IMG/VR virus record: IMGVR_UViG_3300030001_000017 | Span: 1-49,108 of that record | Origin: a virus | Length of the DNA stretch: 49,108 nucleotides | Direction: 5' to 3' (one strand) | Part shown: one piece after another, positions 14,413-23,900 of the stretch | How positions within the stretch are numbered: the stretch's first letter is position 1 | Layout: the number at the start of each line of letters is the position of its first letter | Translations under genes and position numbers: made by a program | The notes under the pieces: model-generated | What the model saw: only the letters and a program-made list of their open reading frames with translations | Database searches by the model: none | What the model was told of the DNA's origin: nothing

Positions 14413-15552
14413 ATGGCTGATTACTCGTTGACTACGCTATTTGTAGTTCCAGTAGGGCAAACCGCACTCCCTAGCTCTGGTTCTACACAAGATTTGGCTG
14501 CAGGCAATGTAGGTCTTTTTAGAAATGACTACAGTGTCGCTACTTCAGCAAATATTGCTGCTGCACCTTATTTCTATGTTGCTCAGGGAAGAGCTAATAC
14601 TTACCTTCAAGGTAGTAAAAAATCTGACAAAATTAAGAGCACGAATGTTATTGATTGGTACAAAGTAAATGGTTGTGCTACTTCTCGTAACCAAATTATG
14701 GAAATAAGTGGTTGGAATGTAAAATGTGGTGAGGATGTAACTTTAACTTTACGTGCTCATTCTAGTTACATTGGAACTCTTTATTACAATGGTTTAACTC
14801 GTTCTGTAACTGTAAAGGCTCCTTGTTGCGATTGTGCAGGTGATCCTTGTGTTAATGTTGATGTTCCTGCATTAATTGATGCTTTCATTGTTAAGCTTAC
14901 TACTCAGGCTCCTGGTGCTAATCCAGATAATATCTTCCTGACTAAGTTCTTTAATTTTGAACGTATTGGTACTGGTACTACAGCTATTCTTCGTATTCAT
15001 GGTAAGGCTTTAACATCTTATGGTGTTCCTTGTGATGTCTCTGCATTCCCATACGAATATGATAGAATGTGGTTCAATACATTCGTATATTCAGGTCCTC
15101 CTACTACTGTTGACTTCATTGTAAATGATTCTTGCAATATTGTAGCAAGTTCTGCCACTACACAGACTTCTACCTATCCTGTAGGAACTTCTGCAGAAGT
15201 AAAACAGTTGGAGAAAAACTTCCACAGCTATCAAGCTGCTTATCTTAAACATCTGTATAAGTTAGCAGGTTACAATGGTAACTTTGAAAGCCAGGTAACT
15301 GATGGTACAGTGTATGACCTGTATTATATCAAATTTCTTGAATATGATAGGTCTGCTCATAATTGGGGAGATTATGTACCTATTGATAGTACTGTTGTTA
15401 TTGCCGCCACTACTGGAGGTGCATATGCATCAGCTCTTGAAACTGCTTTAGTTGCTGCTCTTGGTGCAGTTGTTAGTAACAATACTTGTATTACTACTAC
15501 GACAACCACTACTGTTGCTCCTACAACTACCACTACTACTTCACACGCATAG
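14413..15552 (+). CDS. Abundant virion protein with C-terminal Thr tract
   Basis: 379 aa, MADYSLTTLFVVPVGQTALP... It is beta-rich and low in charge, with a Cys cluster at about residues 136-145 (APCCDCAGDPC) and a C-terminal threonine-rich tail ending TTTTTTSHA. Arg codons are CGT/CGC-rich, as in the capsid gene, so it is probably one of the most abundant virion proteins: a capsid decoration/auxiliary protein or a similar shell component. A strong hairpin terminator follows. The Thr tail resembles the Thr linkers of the fibre genes downstream and may be exposed or glycosylated (inference). Confidence 0.7.
   Translation: MADYSLTTLFVVPVGQTALPSSGSTQDLAAGNVGLFRNDYSVATSANIAAAPYFYVAQGRANTYLQGSKKSDKIKSTNVIDWYKVNGCATSRNQIMEISGWNVKCGEDVTLTLRAHSSYIGTLYYNGLTRSVTVKAPCCDCAGDPCVNVDVPALIDAFIVKLTTQAPGANPDNIFLTKFFNFERIGTGTTAILRIHGKALTSYGVPCDVSAFPYEYDRMWFNTFVYSGPPTTVDFIVNDSCNIVASSATTQTSTYPVGTSAEVKQLEKNFHSYQAAYLKHLYKLAGYNGNFESQVTDGTVYDLYYIKFLEYDRSAHNWGDYVPIDSTVVIAATTGGAYASALETALVAALGAVVSNNTCITTTTTTTVAPTTTTTTSHA
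15492..15541 (+). repeat. ACN codon tract (Thr tail)
   Basis: A run of ACN codons, broken by GTTGCTCCT, encodes TTTTTTTVAPTTTTTT at the end of the 379-aa protein. Similar tracts occur at about 18009-18039, 18262-18316, 24232-24259, 25429-25578, 26619-26641 and 27461-27482, always between protein modules or at a C-terminus. Confidence 0.85.
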
Positions 15553-15575
15553 TAGTAGGCATTGTAATATAAACC

Positions 15576-15615
15576 TATGCCAGAGGTGAGAGGATCATCC
15601 TCTGGCATATTTATT
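15576..15615 (+). terminator. Stem-loop terminator
   Basis: An 11-bp perfect stem, TATGCCAGAGG / CCTCTGGCATA (15576-15586 with 15599-15609), with a 12-base loop, followed by TTTATTT. It ends the transcript of the abundant 379-aa virion protein, at least partly; the next gene starts 9 bp later. Confidence 0.75.
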
Positions 15616-15623
15616 TAAAATAT

Positions 15624-16205
15624 ATGACAGATCTAAAATTAGATATATTAGTAGTTCCTACATATAATACTAAGACTATGGGTATTGCAGATGCTTCTCG
15701 TTACCCTAATGATATGTCAGGTATTATGTCTCCGACTATTGAAATAACAATTCCTGGTTTTGGTAGAAAGATATTTCCTTTTAGTATTGATAACTTCACT
15801 ATCTATTCATCTAGTACACTAGAACTTACAGAAGTAGGTGATGAAGATGTACCATTACCTGATGGTGTTTACTTCTTAAAATATTCAATTGCTCCTGCTT
15901 ACATTAACTATGTAGAGAAATCTATAATGAGAGTAGATGTACTTCAGGAGAAGTTTGATGAAGCTTTTATGCATTTAGATTTTATGGATAGTAATCGTTC
16001 TATCAAGATGCAAACTAAAGTAGATCTAGACACTGTATATTACTTTATCCAGGGAGCTATTGCTGCAGCAAATAATGGTGCAGTAGATGAAGCTAGTAAG
16101 CTTTATACACAAGCAGATAAGATGCTTACTAGTATTATAGGTAACAATTGTGGATATTCTGAGAATAATTATATAACAAATTTTGGTATAAATGGCAACA
16201 TGTGA
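15624..16205 (+). CDS. Virion-associated protein (193 aa)
   Basis: 193 aa, MTDLKLDILVVPTYNTKTMG... The N-terminal 110 residues are beta-rich (PTIEITIPGFGRKIFPF, PDGVYFLKYSI), followed by two helices (DTVYYFIQGAIAAANNGAVD, EASKLYTQADKMLTSII). A beta sandwich plus helical hairpin would suit a neck or fibre-attachment protein. It lies right after the decoration-like gene. The start MTDLKLDILVVPTYN echoes the start of the 379-aa neighbour (LTTLFVVPVGQT). Family not recognised with confidence. Confidence 0.65.
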   Translation: MTDLKLDILVVPTYNTKTMGIADASRYPNDMSGIMSPTIEITIPGFGRKIFPFSIDNFTIYSSSTLELTEVGDEDVPLPDGVYFLKYSIAPAYINYVEKSIMRVDVLQEKFDEAFMHLDFMDSNRSIKMQTKVDLDTVYYFIQGAIAAANNGAVDEASKLYTQADKMLTSIIGNNCGYSENNYITNFGINGNM

Positions 16206-16279
16206 TGCAGGAATTTATAGAATAGTTAATATCAAGCTCACACTAAAAATTATCATTTTAAATTTAAAGAAAAATAAAT

Positions 16280-16378
16280 ATGAGTGCAACATGTAAAAAA
16301 TGTGGAGCTAATGTTGGATGTGGCTGTCAATTAGTTAATGGTCTATGTCCTGCATGTGCTGCTTTAGAAAAGAAATAG
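16280..16378 (+). CDS. Tiny Cys-rich zinc-ribbon-like protein (32 aa)
   Basis: Only 32 aa: it starts MSATCKKCGANVGCGCQL and ends CPACAALEKK. C5-x2-C8, C14-x-C16 and C24-x2-C27 form a compact zinc-ribbon pattern of six Cys. An A-rich leader (AAAGAAAAATAA) precedes the ATG, and it fills the gap between two structural genes. The dense Cys spacing makes chance unlikely. It could be a nucleic-acid or assembly-binding microprotein; no function can be assigned. Confidence 0.65.
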   Translation: MSATCKKCGANVGCGCQLVNGLCPACAALEKK

Positions 16379-16395
16379 ATTTAAACTAAAAAGTC

Positions 16396-16662
16396 ATGAT
16401 AACTCCAAGACTTATAAATGGTTCAGAACATATTGAGATTATAGATTTATTGAATGATATTGATTGTAAAATTGCTATATTAGCAAAAGATTTCTACAAT
16501 AATATTATATTCGCTTTGAATAGACCTGTATCACGTAATACTATGCGTGATCTTCTTCATTATAAAAGGATTTTAATATACAAATCATGTAATCGTCATT
16601 ATGCTAGTCACTATACAGTGAAAATGATTGCAAGTAAAGTTAAACTTTTAAAATTTAGATAA
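16396..16662 (+). CDS. Hypothetical basic protein (88 aa)
   Basis: 88 aa, MITPRLINGSEHIEIIDLLN..., ending ASKVKLLKFR. It is predicted helical with a basic second half (RDLLHYKRILIYKSCNRHYA). No motif recognised. It starts 17 bp after the tiny zinc-ribbon gene and ends 2 bp before the fibre gene, so it is co-transcribed with virion-surface genes. It may be an assembly helper or minor virion protein. Confidence 0.6.
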   Translation: MITPRLINGSEHIEIIDLLNDIDCKIAILAKDFYNNIIFALNRPVSRNTMRDLLHYKRILIYKSCNRHYASHYTVKMIASKVKLLKFR

Positions 16663-16664
16663 TA

Positions 16665-17786
16665 ATGTCAGACTGCAATAATTGCTATAATGGATGTCCT
16701 GATATAAAATCAGATCAGTGTATTAGATACACAGGAATTGACATTCCTATTCTAGGGATAGAATCTGGTGACTCTCTCTCATATGTTGAGCAAACACTAA
16801 TTCAGTATCTGCTGTCTACATTAGATGGAACAGGTATAAAACCAGATATTGATCCTGCACAACTTGGAACATTAGTAACAAGTTTTTTACTTGAGTGTAA
16901 AGATGTGTCAATTGTAGATTTATCTATAGCATTAGCAAAAGCTATAGTAAGTCTTGAAACTGATATTGATGGTCTTACATCAACTGTAAATAGTATAAAT
17001 GCTTCCTTTACTGTTTCATGCCTTTCAGATGTAACTGCAGAGTCTCATATTCATGAGGTTGTACAGTCAATAATTAATTCTCTTTGTACACTTAAAACTA
17101 ATTTAGAGAACCTGGCTCATGATGTTGATGTTAACTACGTCAAACTTGATGAACTTAGCTCATTAATAGATGAACATATAGGCACTGGATCAACATTAAT
17201 TAAGGATAAGATGGTTCCCTATGTTGCAGTAGAATACTATGGTCCACTTTCTAATTTTGATATATCAGGCGCAGGAACAGGAAATTGGATAGATATTTAT
17301 CTATGTAATGGAAATCATAATACACCTGATAAAAGAGGAAGAATTCCAGTTGGTGCTACAACAGGTATGGGAGGTGGAACATTTGATACCACAACAGATC
17401 CTGCAGTAGCTGGAAACCCCACCTATGTTCTTCTATCCAAAGGAGGAAGTAATAATATTACTCTTTCTGGCTCTCAATTACCTAGTCATACTCATTTAGC
17501 ATCAGTAAAAGTAACTGAGGATGGTCACTACCATTATAGTTTTAATACAAGTACATTAAATGGAACTAATCTTAGTGCTTCTAATTTCCCTTTAAAAGGT
17601 TTTTCAACTGGTGGTAATATGGGTTATGAAATAGTAGCAGATAATGCTACTCCTACTATTGGTAAAACTAATTCTACAGTTACAGGAGTTAAAGTAGCTG
17701 TAGACAATTCTACTGTAGGAGAGAATAAATCACATTCAAATATTCCTCCTGTATTAGCTTGTTATTATATAATTTACATCCCTTAA
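16665..17786 (+). CDS. Fibre protein with collar-like tip domain
   Basis: 373 aa. The N-terminus has a Cys cluster (CNNCYNGCPDIKSDQC, residues 4-19), probably the attachment end. Residues 40-185 are helical with heptad-like pattern, a trimeric stalk candidate. Residues about 187-373 resemble phage tail-collar tips: NTPDKRGRIPVGA (219-231), LPSHTH (272-277) and the closing NIPPVLACYYIIYIP, matching the family's LPxHxH and N-x-PP ending motifs. The role is receptor binding or a head/tail fibre; crAss-like virions carry both. It is followed by two more short surface genes in the same run. Confidence 0.75.
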   Translation: MSDCNNCYNGCPDIKSDQCIRYTGIDIPILGIESGDSLSYVEQTLIQYLLSTLDGTGIKPDIDPAQLGTLVTSFLLECKDVSIVDLSIALAKAIVSLETDIDGLTSTVNSINASFTVSCLSDVTAESHIHEVVQSIINSLCTLKTNLENLAHDVDVNYVKLDELSSLIDEHIGTGSTLIKDKMVPYVAVEYYGPLSNFDISGAGTGNWIDIYLCNGNHNTPDKRGRIPVGATTGMGGGTFDTTTDPAVAGNPTYVLLSKGGSNNITLSGSQLPSHTHLASVKVTEDGHYHYSFNTSTLNGTNLSASNFPLKGFSTGGNMGYEIVADNATPTIGKTNSTVTGVKVAVDNSTVGENKSHSNIPPVLACYYIIYIP

Positions 17787-17797
17787 AAATCATTGTT

Positions 17798-18049
17798 ATG
17801 TCTGGATGCAATAGTGGAAGAAGTTATCAGAAAGTACTAGGTTCTGCCATAAGTAAAAGAGGTGGATGTGGTTGTAATGAGGATCCATGTAAAGATACTT
17901 ACCAGGGACCAAATCTACCCTGTACAGGCATAGAAACTTACACTTCTATGGAGGTAGTTATTCAGATGATTGATCAGAAGATATGTGAATTAACTGAATT
18001 GTTAAACACAATAACAACTACATCAACAACAACAACATTACCATTATGA
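17798..18049 (+). CDS. Small Cys-rich protein with Thr tail (83 aa)
   Basis: 83 aa from the ATG at 17798 (MSGCNSGRSYQKVLGSAISK). The frame is open upstream to 17759 but that would overlap the fibre gene, so 17798 is preferred. It has a Cys/Gly cluster (RGGCGCNEDPCKDTYQ), a helix (MEVVIQMIDQKICELTELLN) and a threonine tail (TTTSTTTTLPL). It overlaps the next start by 4 bp. It is probably a fibre-associated or adaptor protein; the Thr tail hints that it was once joined to, or exchanges with, the module downstream. Confidence 0.6.
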   Translation: MSGCNSGRSYQKVLGSAISKRGGCGCNEDPCKDTYQGPNLPCTGIETYTSMEVVIQMIDQKICELTELLNTITTTSTTTTLPL

Positions 18050-18531
18050 GTGTTAAAATAACTCTTACAAATGTAGGTTCAAATATAAGTCCTACTTTAG
18101 ATATTTACTCTAATGCAACAGGTACTTGGGTATTCTTTAAAAATGTATCTGTTACAGATTTACTTGGAGGATATGTATTTACTCCTCCTTTGAATGCAAC
18201 TGGGTATCAAGTTAGAGATACAGGTGCGTGTGGAACTATTCTTGAATTATATTGTGAATATATTACAACCACTACCACTTATAATCCTTCTTATACCACA
18301 ACTACTACAACTACAGCAGCTCCTGTTTATTGGTATATTCTTAGTAAATGTATTCCTAATGGAACTGATTATTATGCAGGACCATTTTATACTAACATGT
18401 ACTCTATGGGGGATAGAGTAGAAGGTGCTACATCAACCTATTATGTTGTAATTGGTTCTTATACAACAGAGCCTGTTAATAGGGAGAAATTATCTGGAAT
18501 TACTGGAACAGGCTATAGAGGCTGTCCATAA
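18046..18531 (+). CDS. Two-module Thr-linked surface protein (161 aa)
   Basis: 161 aa. The N-terminal module (residues 1-72) is beta-rich (VKITLTNVGSNISPTLDIYS) and ends near CGTILELYCEYI. Two Thr tracts (TTTTT at about 74-78 and TTTTTTT at 85-91) link it to a C-terminal module (AAPVYWYILSKCIPNGTDYY to the end), also beta-like with Cys at both ends (C103, C160). Two small beta modules joined by Thr linkers suggest an exposed virion adhesin. It is coupled to the 83-aa gene by ATGA and followed by a terminator. Confidence 0.65.
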   Translation: MSVKITLTNVGSNISPTLDIYSNATGTWVFFKNVSVTDLLGGYVFTPPLNATGYQVRDTGACGTILELYCEYITTTTTYNPSYTTTTTTTAAPVYWYILSKCIPNGTDYYAGPFYTNMYSMGDRVEGATSTYYVVIGSYTTEPVNREKLSGITGTGYRGCP

Positions 18532-18576
18532 CTAAAATAATCTTGGTAATTTTGTTGGTTTTATTATCAGGATGAG

Positions 18577-18608
18577 GCTCTCAGTATTTATTACTGGGAG
18601 CTTTTTTT
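18577..18608 (+). terminator. Rho-independent terminator
   Basis: The stem GCTCTCAGTA / TACTGGGAGC (18577-18586 with 18592-18601, one G-U pair) has a 5-base loop and is followed by seven T. It ends the fibre-gene transcript. Confidence 0.88.
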
Positions 18609-18612
18609 AAAT

Positions 18613-18631
18613 TATAACTTATTTAGTTATA
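18613..18631. promoter_or_regulatory. Dyad element, copy 1 (candidate operator)
   Basis: TATAACT - TATTT - AGTTATA, a perfect 7-bp dyad. The same element, differing at one loop base, occurs at 34530-34548. Both lie about 26 bp upstream of the TTTG box of a host-type promoter (P3 and P4). Likely a regulator binding site or a small hairpin. Confidence 0.55.
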
Positions 18632-18658
18632 GTATATAATCTAGATAATTAAAAAAGT

Positions 18659-18689
18659 TTTGAAAATATAAAAAGATGGTATATCTTTA
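18659..18689 (+). promoter_or_regulatory. Host-type (Bacteroides) promoter P3
   Basis: TTTG (18659-18662), a 19-bp spacer, then TATCTTTA (18682-18689), matching 7 of 8 positions weighted to TAnnTTTG. The expected start is near 18696, giving a short leader for the gene at 18714. It lies after the terminator at 18577 and dyad copy 1. Confidence 0.6.
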
Positions 18690-18713
18690 CCTGTAATTTA
18701 ATTCTTCTTATTA

Positions 18714-19478
18714 ATGGCAACTCTCAGATATTTAGTTTCTTCTGTAAGATCAATGCATAAACTCTTATCCACAGATGCTACAATAACGGATAGAGTAATA
18801 GCTGCTGAAATTAAAAGTAATGCTCGTTTACTTATAAAGAGAGATACAAATCTTAGGAAACTTTGGGCTACAGATACTATATTTACAACAATCCCTTGTT
18901 TAGAAATGGAAGAAGTTCCTATTACAGAATGTTGTGATTATATAGATACTTGTACAATAGCTAGGACTAAGTATAAACTCCCACGTATTTCTGAAGGTAA
19001 TTATCAGTACATTATCCAAGGTGTCTATAGTATTAATGCTATGGGTGGTAAAGGAAAGAAGATAAAAGAGATATCTATTAATAGGTATCTGAATCTTCTA
19101 AAACTTCCTATTATAAAGAAGGAAGCATACTTTTGGATATCTAATGATTACCTTTACGTAACTAATTCATCTATCCAGGCAATAAGAGTAGCAGCTCTAT
19201 TTGAAGAGGATATTCCTAATTTTATAATGTATTCTCCATGTGCATGTAAGACTACCAAGGTTACAGATGAGGATTGGTGTAGGAATCCATTAGATAAGGA
19301 ATTTGCTTTGCCAGGATACCTAGAGAAACAAGTACTGGAATTGGCTTCACAAAAATTACTTAGTACCTATTTTAAAATTAAATCTGATAATACACAGAAT
19401 AGTGTGGATGATCAGTCTGCTATCCAACCTTCCAGATATTCACAACCTCAATCTTCAGGTAATGAGAGTCAAAGTTGA
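18714..19478 (+). CDS. Neck/ring virion protein (254 aa)
   Basis: 254 aa, MATLRYLVSSVRSMHKLLST... Residues 30-75 hold a helix followed by a Cys-containing loop (TIPCLEMEEVPITECCDYID), and a second Cys pair (CACK) is at about 181. The C-terminal 25 residues are Ser/Gln-rich and disordered. The composition, position ahead of the tail stabilisation gene and promoter P3 fit a conserved crAss-like neck or tail-adaptor protein, but no fold motif is decisive. Its end overlaps the next gene by 17 bp. Confidence 0.65.
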   Translation: MATLRYLVSSVRSMHKLLSTDATITDRVIAAEIKSNARLLIKRDTNLRKLWATDTIFTTIPCLEMEEVPITECCDYIDTCTIARTKYKLPRISEGNYQYIIQGVYSINAMGGKGKKIKEISINRYLNLLKLPIIKKEAYFWISNDYLYVTNSSIQAIRVAALFEEDIPNFIMYSPCACKTTKVTDEDWCRNPLDKEFALPGYLEKQVLELASQKLLSTYFKIKSDNTQNSVDDQSAIQPSRYSQPQSSGNESQS

Positions 19479-19944
19479 TTGGAGAAGTGCTAGTAAAGAA
19501 AACTACAAAGATTTCTGCCATAGATATAGTAGTATAAATATATCCTTTGACACATGGCAAAACATACTATACTCTTATAATGATCAGTTTAAGGAGTATA
19601 TTCTTGAAACAGGAGAAAAAGCAAAACTTCCATTAGGACTTGGAGAGTTTTCAATTAATAAGAAGAAGAGAAAAAGAATAAAGGTAGATGTCAGACACAA
19701 CAGAGAATTTATTAATCTACCAATTGATTGGCAAAAAACTAAAGCAAAAGGAAAAATAATCTATAATTTTAATTTCCATACAGAAGGTTTCTCTTTTAAC
19801 TGGATTTGGTTTAAATCAAGTGCAATGTTTAAGCAATCTGATTTATGGAGATTTAAAGCAAGTAGAGTTACTTCCAGATTATTAACTCATTATCTTAAGT
19901 CTGATAATAAATATCAGCATCTATATAGAGAATGGCAACACTAA
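19462..19944 (+). CDS. Basic virion or assembly protein (160 aa)
   Basis: 160 aa from the ATG at 19462 (MRVKVDWRSASKENYKDFCH). The frame extends to 19402 but that would overlap the upstream gene by 77 bp. It is very basic (INKKKRKRIKVDVRH, ASRVTSRLLTHYLKSDN) and rich in aromatic residues (FSFNWIWFKSSAMF). Such charge suggests nucleic-acid or capsid-interior contact. It sits between two neck-type genes and ends 18 bp before the next. Family not recognised. Confidence 0.6.
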   Translation: MRVKVDWRSASKENYKDFCHRYSSINISFDTWQNILYSYNDQFKEYILETGEKAKLPLGLGEFSINKKKRKRIKVDVRHNREFINLPIDWQKTKAKGKIIYNFNFHTEGFSFNWIWFKSSAMFKQSDLWRFKASRVTSRLLTHYLKSDNKYQHLYREWQH

Positions 19945-19962
19945 TTATATAAATTAATTGAG

Positions 19963-20907
19963 ATGTCTTACTATTACAAATATAATTTTACCAGTCCAGA
20001 ACTGGTATACTCTGTAGTTAAGGAGGAACTTAAGAGTTACTTTGATACAGGTGCTGTAGATGATTTACTATTTCCTACCTATGTTGATAAATGTCTTCGT
20101 AAGTTAGGGAGATCTTCCTATGTAATTAGTGAAGAGATGATGACAATAGAAGATTTTGAATCAAGATTACCTGATAACTTCTATGCTGTTAGAGAAGCTT
20201 GGTTATGCTCTGAAGTAAAAGGACCTATTACACAAGTACCTAGTGCTTATTATTCCCAATCTGATACTCAGGATACAACATTAATTGGTCCAATAACTAC
20301 GGACGAAGTTGAGGATGAACATTGTTGCCACCATCATGATGATGAGGAATTACTTACCTACAAAACTAATTATCAGGAGTCAAAATCATACAAAAGACAA
20401 TATCTTCTTAAACCAGGGAATATTTCTGCTAATAAGAATTGTGATGTGAATTACTCTAATGAATGGTCTTTCTTCTCTGAAAATCCTTCTGGTTATGCTC
20501 CTGGCAATGCTGATTATGATTCATTTGATATTAGAGATAATAAATTCATTACCAATTTTAGAACTGCAGTAGTTTATTTAGTATTCTATGCTACAGCATA
20601 TGATGAATCAGAAAATCAATTAATACCTGATAATTACCGTATTAGGGAATATATTGAGAGTTTTATAAAATATAAAGTATTTGAGACTTTGTATAATCAG
20701 GTTAATGATGAAACATATAATCAGATAGAAAAAAAGATGATGCTTTATAAACAAGCTTCAGATGAAGCATTTATACTTGCAGATATAGAGGTAAAGAAAC
20801 AAACAGTATATCAGAAACAAAGAAGTATAAAGAATAATCTGAATAGGTTTCAGATGTATGAGTTACCCACACGAATCAGTAGAAATAGTTTAAGCAGAAA
20901 TAGATAA
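19963..20907 (+). CDS. Tail/neck tubular-type protein (314 aa)
   Basis: 314 aa. The N-terminus (SPELVYSVVKEELKSYFDTG, then VDKCLRKLGR and DNFYAVREAWLC) and a helical second half (YRIREYIESFIKYKVFETLY) fit a podovirus-like neck or tail tube protein of the T7 gp11/P22 gp4 functional class placed just before the stabilisation protein. A His/Asp cluster (HCCHHHDDEE, about residues 124-133) could bind metal. The gene is 2 bp from the 1809-aa gene, so the pair are co-translated. The class call rests on gene order and remembered crAss-like patterns. Confidence 0.65.
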   Translation: MSYYYKYNFTSPELVYSVVKEELKSYFDTGAVDDLLFPTYVDKCLRKLGRSSYVISEEMMTIEDFESRLPDNFYAVREAWLCSEVKGPITQVPSAYYSQSDTQDTTLIGPITTDEVEDEHCCHHHDDEELLTYKTNYQESKSYKRQYLLKPGNISANKNCDVNYSNEWSFFSENPSGYAPGNADYDSFDIRDNKFITNFRTAVVYLVFYATAYDESENQLIPDNYRIREYIESFIKYKVFETLYNQVNDETYNQIEKKMMLYKQASDEAFILADIEVKKQTVYQKQRSIKNNLNRFQMYELPTRISRNSLSRNR

Positions 20908-20909
20908 TT

Positions 20910-23900
20910 ATGGCTACTTCAGAACAAGATAGTAATATCAAACAAGAGTTTAATACAGCTTCAGTTGGGTTAAACCAAGACCAATCTGCTAATCAGGTTA
21001 AAAAAGGTGCATTAACTTACGCCTTGAATGCTACTATTGAGAACTTTGATGCTAATTCTGTGTCTTATCAGAATGAGGGAGGTAATGAATTCTGCCTTAA
21101 TTTCCCTGCTGATTTTGTTCTTATAGGCAAACATTTCATTCCTGAGAGAAATAAACATATATTCATGTTAGTTAATCCTGAAACAGAAGAGAGTCAGATA
21201 GGATATATGGATAATACTGATTGTGTATATAGAACTTATGCAACTGGTGGGTGTTTGAATTTTAATGTAAACTATCCTATTCACAAGATAGTTCATAAGA
21301 TAACTAATTGCTCTACAGAGATTTACTGGGCAGACAGAAATGGTAGAAGATATATGGATCTTGATAATATTCCATATCTTCTTCAATCAGGGAGTACTTT
21401 ATGTGATCCTAAATATGGTAAGGAATTAGATTGTAATCAACTTAAGTTACAGTCAAATTTCTCTATTCCTACTCTTGAGATTAAGGATGTTGTAAGTGGT
21501 GGAAATCTTATAGCAGGTACTGTTCAGTTTGGAATTCAATATTCTGATGCTAATGGTAATCCATATACATCTTATTATTCAATTACTAATCCAACTTCTA
21601 TTTCTGATCCTACCATAACAAGTATGAATTTTAATTATCCTGTTGGTAAATCAGTTATCGTTAATATATCTAATCTTGATTCAACTGGTCATTTTCAATA
21701 CTTTAATCTTGTTGTTATTAAGACTATCAATGCTATAAGTACTCCAGAATTAGTTGGTACTTATTACATTGATAATACTCAAAAACAAGTAATTTATACT
21801 GGTCAGAATGTAGAAGCTATCAAACTCTCTATGGAAGAAGTATTTGAGAAATTTCCTACTTATGATATAGCTGAGGATGTAACTACTGTCCAGGATGTTA
21901 TTATATGGAGTGGTCTTACTTCTATTGATAGAATCAACTATCAGAGTATTGCTAATAAAATAAAGCTCTATTGGGAAACTTGGAGAATACCTTCTACTGA
22001 AAATTATGCTACAGAGTTAAATACTACTAATTTTAGATCCTATTTAAGAGATGAAGTATACCCATTTGAAGTAGTATTTCTACTTGCTAATGGAAAACAG
22101 ACAGATAGATTTCATATACCAGGCAGAGCATTAACTCCTGATGAAATTAATAAACCTGAGATATCTACTTTAAATGCTGATTTTGTAGGAACCCCTACAT
22201 ATTATGTAGATGATATTGGATTTTCTCCTTATTGGAAGATTTATAATACTTCTTCTGTATTAGGAACTTCTGAACAATTTAGTTCAGATCCAAAATATAA
22301 AGGATCTTATCAGTATGGTGAATTTGCTTATTGGGAATCAACTGAAGAGTATCCTTGTGATAAAGTTTTGTGGGGAGAGCTTGCAGGTAAAAAGATAAGA
22401 CATCATAAGTTTCCAGATGTATCTGTATCTCCTATATTTGAATCAAAGACATTTACTAATGTAAATTCTATGGTAATGGGAAATGATGCTATATTTCCTA
22501 TTGGTGTAAAGATTGATGTTCAATATTTAAAATCCCTTATAAATAGTTCAGATCTAACAGATAGTCAGAAAAGTGACATAGTTGGATTTAAGATTGTGAG
22601 GGGAGACAGAAGCACAAATAAATCTGTAATAGCAAAAGGTATCTTAAGAAATGTAGGCATTTATGAGAGAGAAGATCAGAAATTCTATTATCCTAACTAT
22701 CCCTACAATGATCTAAATCAGGATCCATTTTTAACAAGTACTAATAATGCATTCTCACAGACATGTAATACCTACAATATAAATATAAATCATCTTGAGC
22801 GTGATTCTTCTGGTGGTGCAGATTTTGCGGACATTCAGTATACTGATTGTAATACAAATAAACAGGCAGTAAAAAGATTCTATTCAACTGATACATTTGA
22901 ACTATGCTCAATTTCAAAACCCATCTTTTTGAATTCATCAGCAGGAGTAGTTAGTATAGCTACCTATGAAGAATGGAGAATTCAGATTAAGTTTGGTATA
23001 GGAACTGTTGGATGGGTAGATCCTGTCGATGGTTATAAAGAAATTCCTTTTGGTCCTGGTTATTCTTACTTGAATGTTGTAGTAGGAACAGGTGCACCTA
23101 AAGGTATCTCTGGTGCAGAAATATCTACTTTATATCTTGGTTTACATGCACCTTCCAGTATATGTAATAAGTATTCTGAGTTACCTGCAATAAAGGATAA
23201 TGAAACTCTTAAATATAGACAAGTATTTAATTCTCCAGAGACTTCTTTTGGTCAGCCTTTTCTTGGTGATACTCTTAAGTTAGAGAGTGTAATATTTGGA
23301 ACAGGAAAAGCTCATTTTGTAGAGGTTAAGAATAATGCTAAGTATAAATTAATTACAGAACAAGCTCAAAGAAAAGCTCTGGATAGCTCTAATAAACTGG
23401 GAGCTATTACTAGTGATTTCAATGCATCAGCAATGTTTGCAGCTTATCAGGCTTATCTTACTATTTATATAAATGGTATAACAAGAAAGAACTTTGCTTA
23501 CTCTTTTAATTCTATAGCAGATTATAATTATATGACAACTATTCCTAATGAATTAGGAATTAAACAAAGGAAATTAGATATTAAACGTTATCTAATACCT
23601 GGAGTACAATCTGTTAATGATGAGTTTACTATTAATAACTATGAGAGGGAATCTTCCATATATCTAAGAACAGATTTGGATAAGACTCCTTTACCTCATC
23701 CAGATAAAACACCTAATATGTTATTTGGTGATATAAGTCTGGTTTCGGATAAATCCAGATTTACTGTATCTGGAATAGGTAATTGTAATAAACCAGGGAA
23801 GGAAGAACCAATTCAAGTTGTTTCCTATTATGCATCTCTTAAGAATGATATATTAAATCAGTGGGGACAGATATATTCTTATGAGGCAATTGATACAGGG

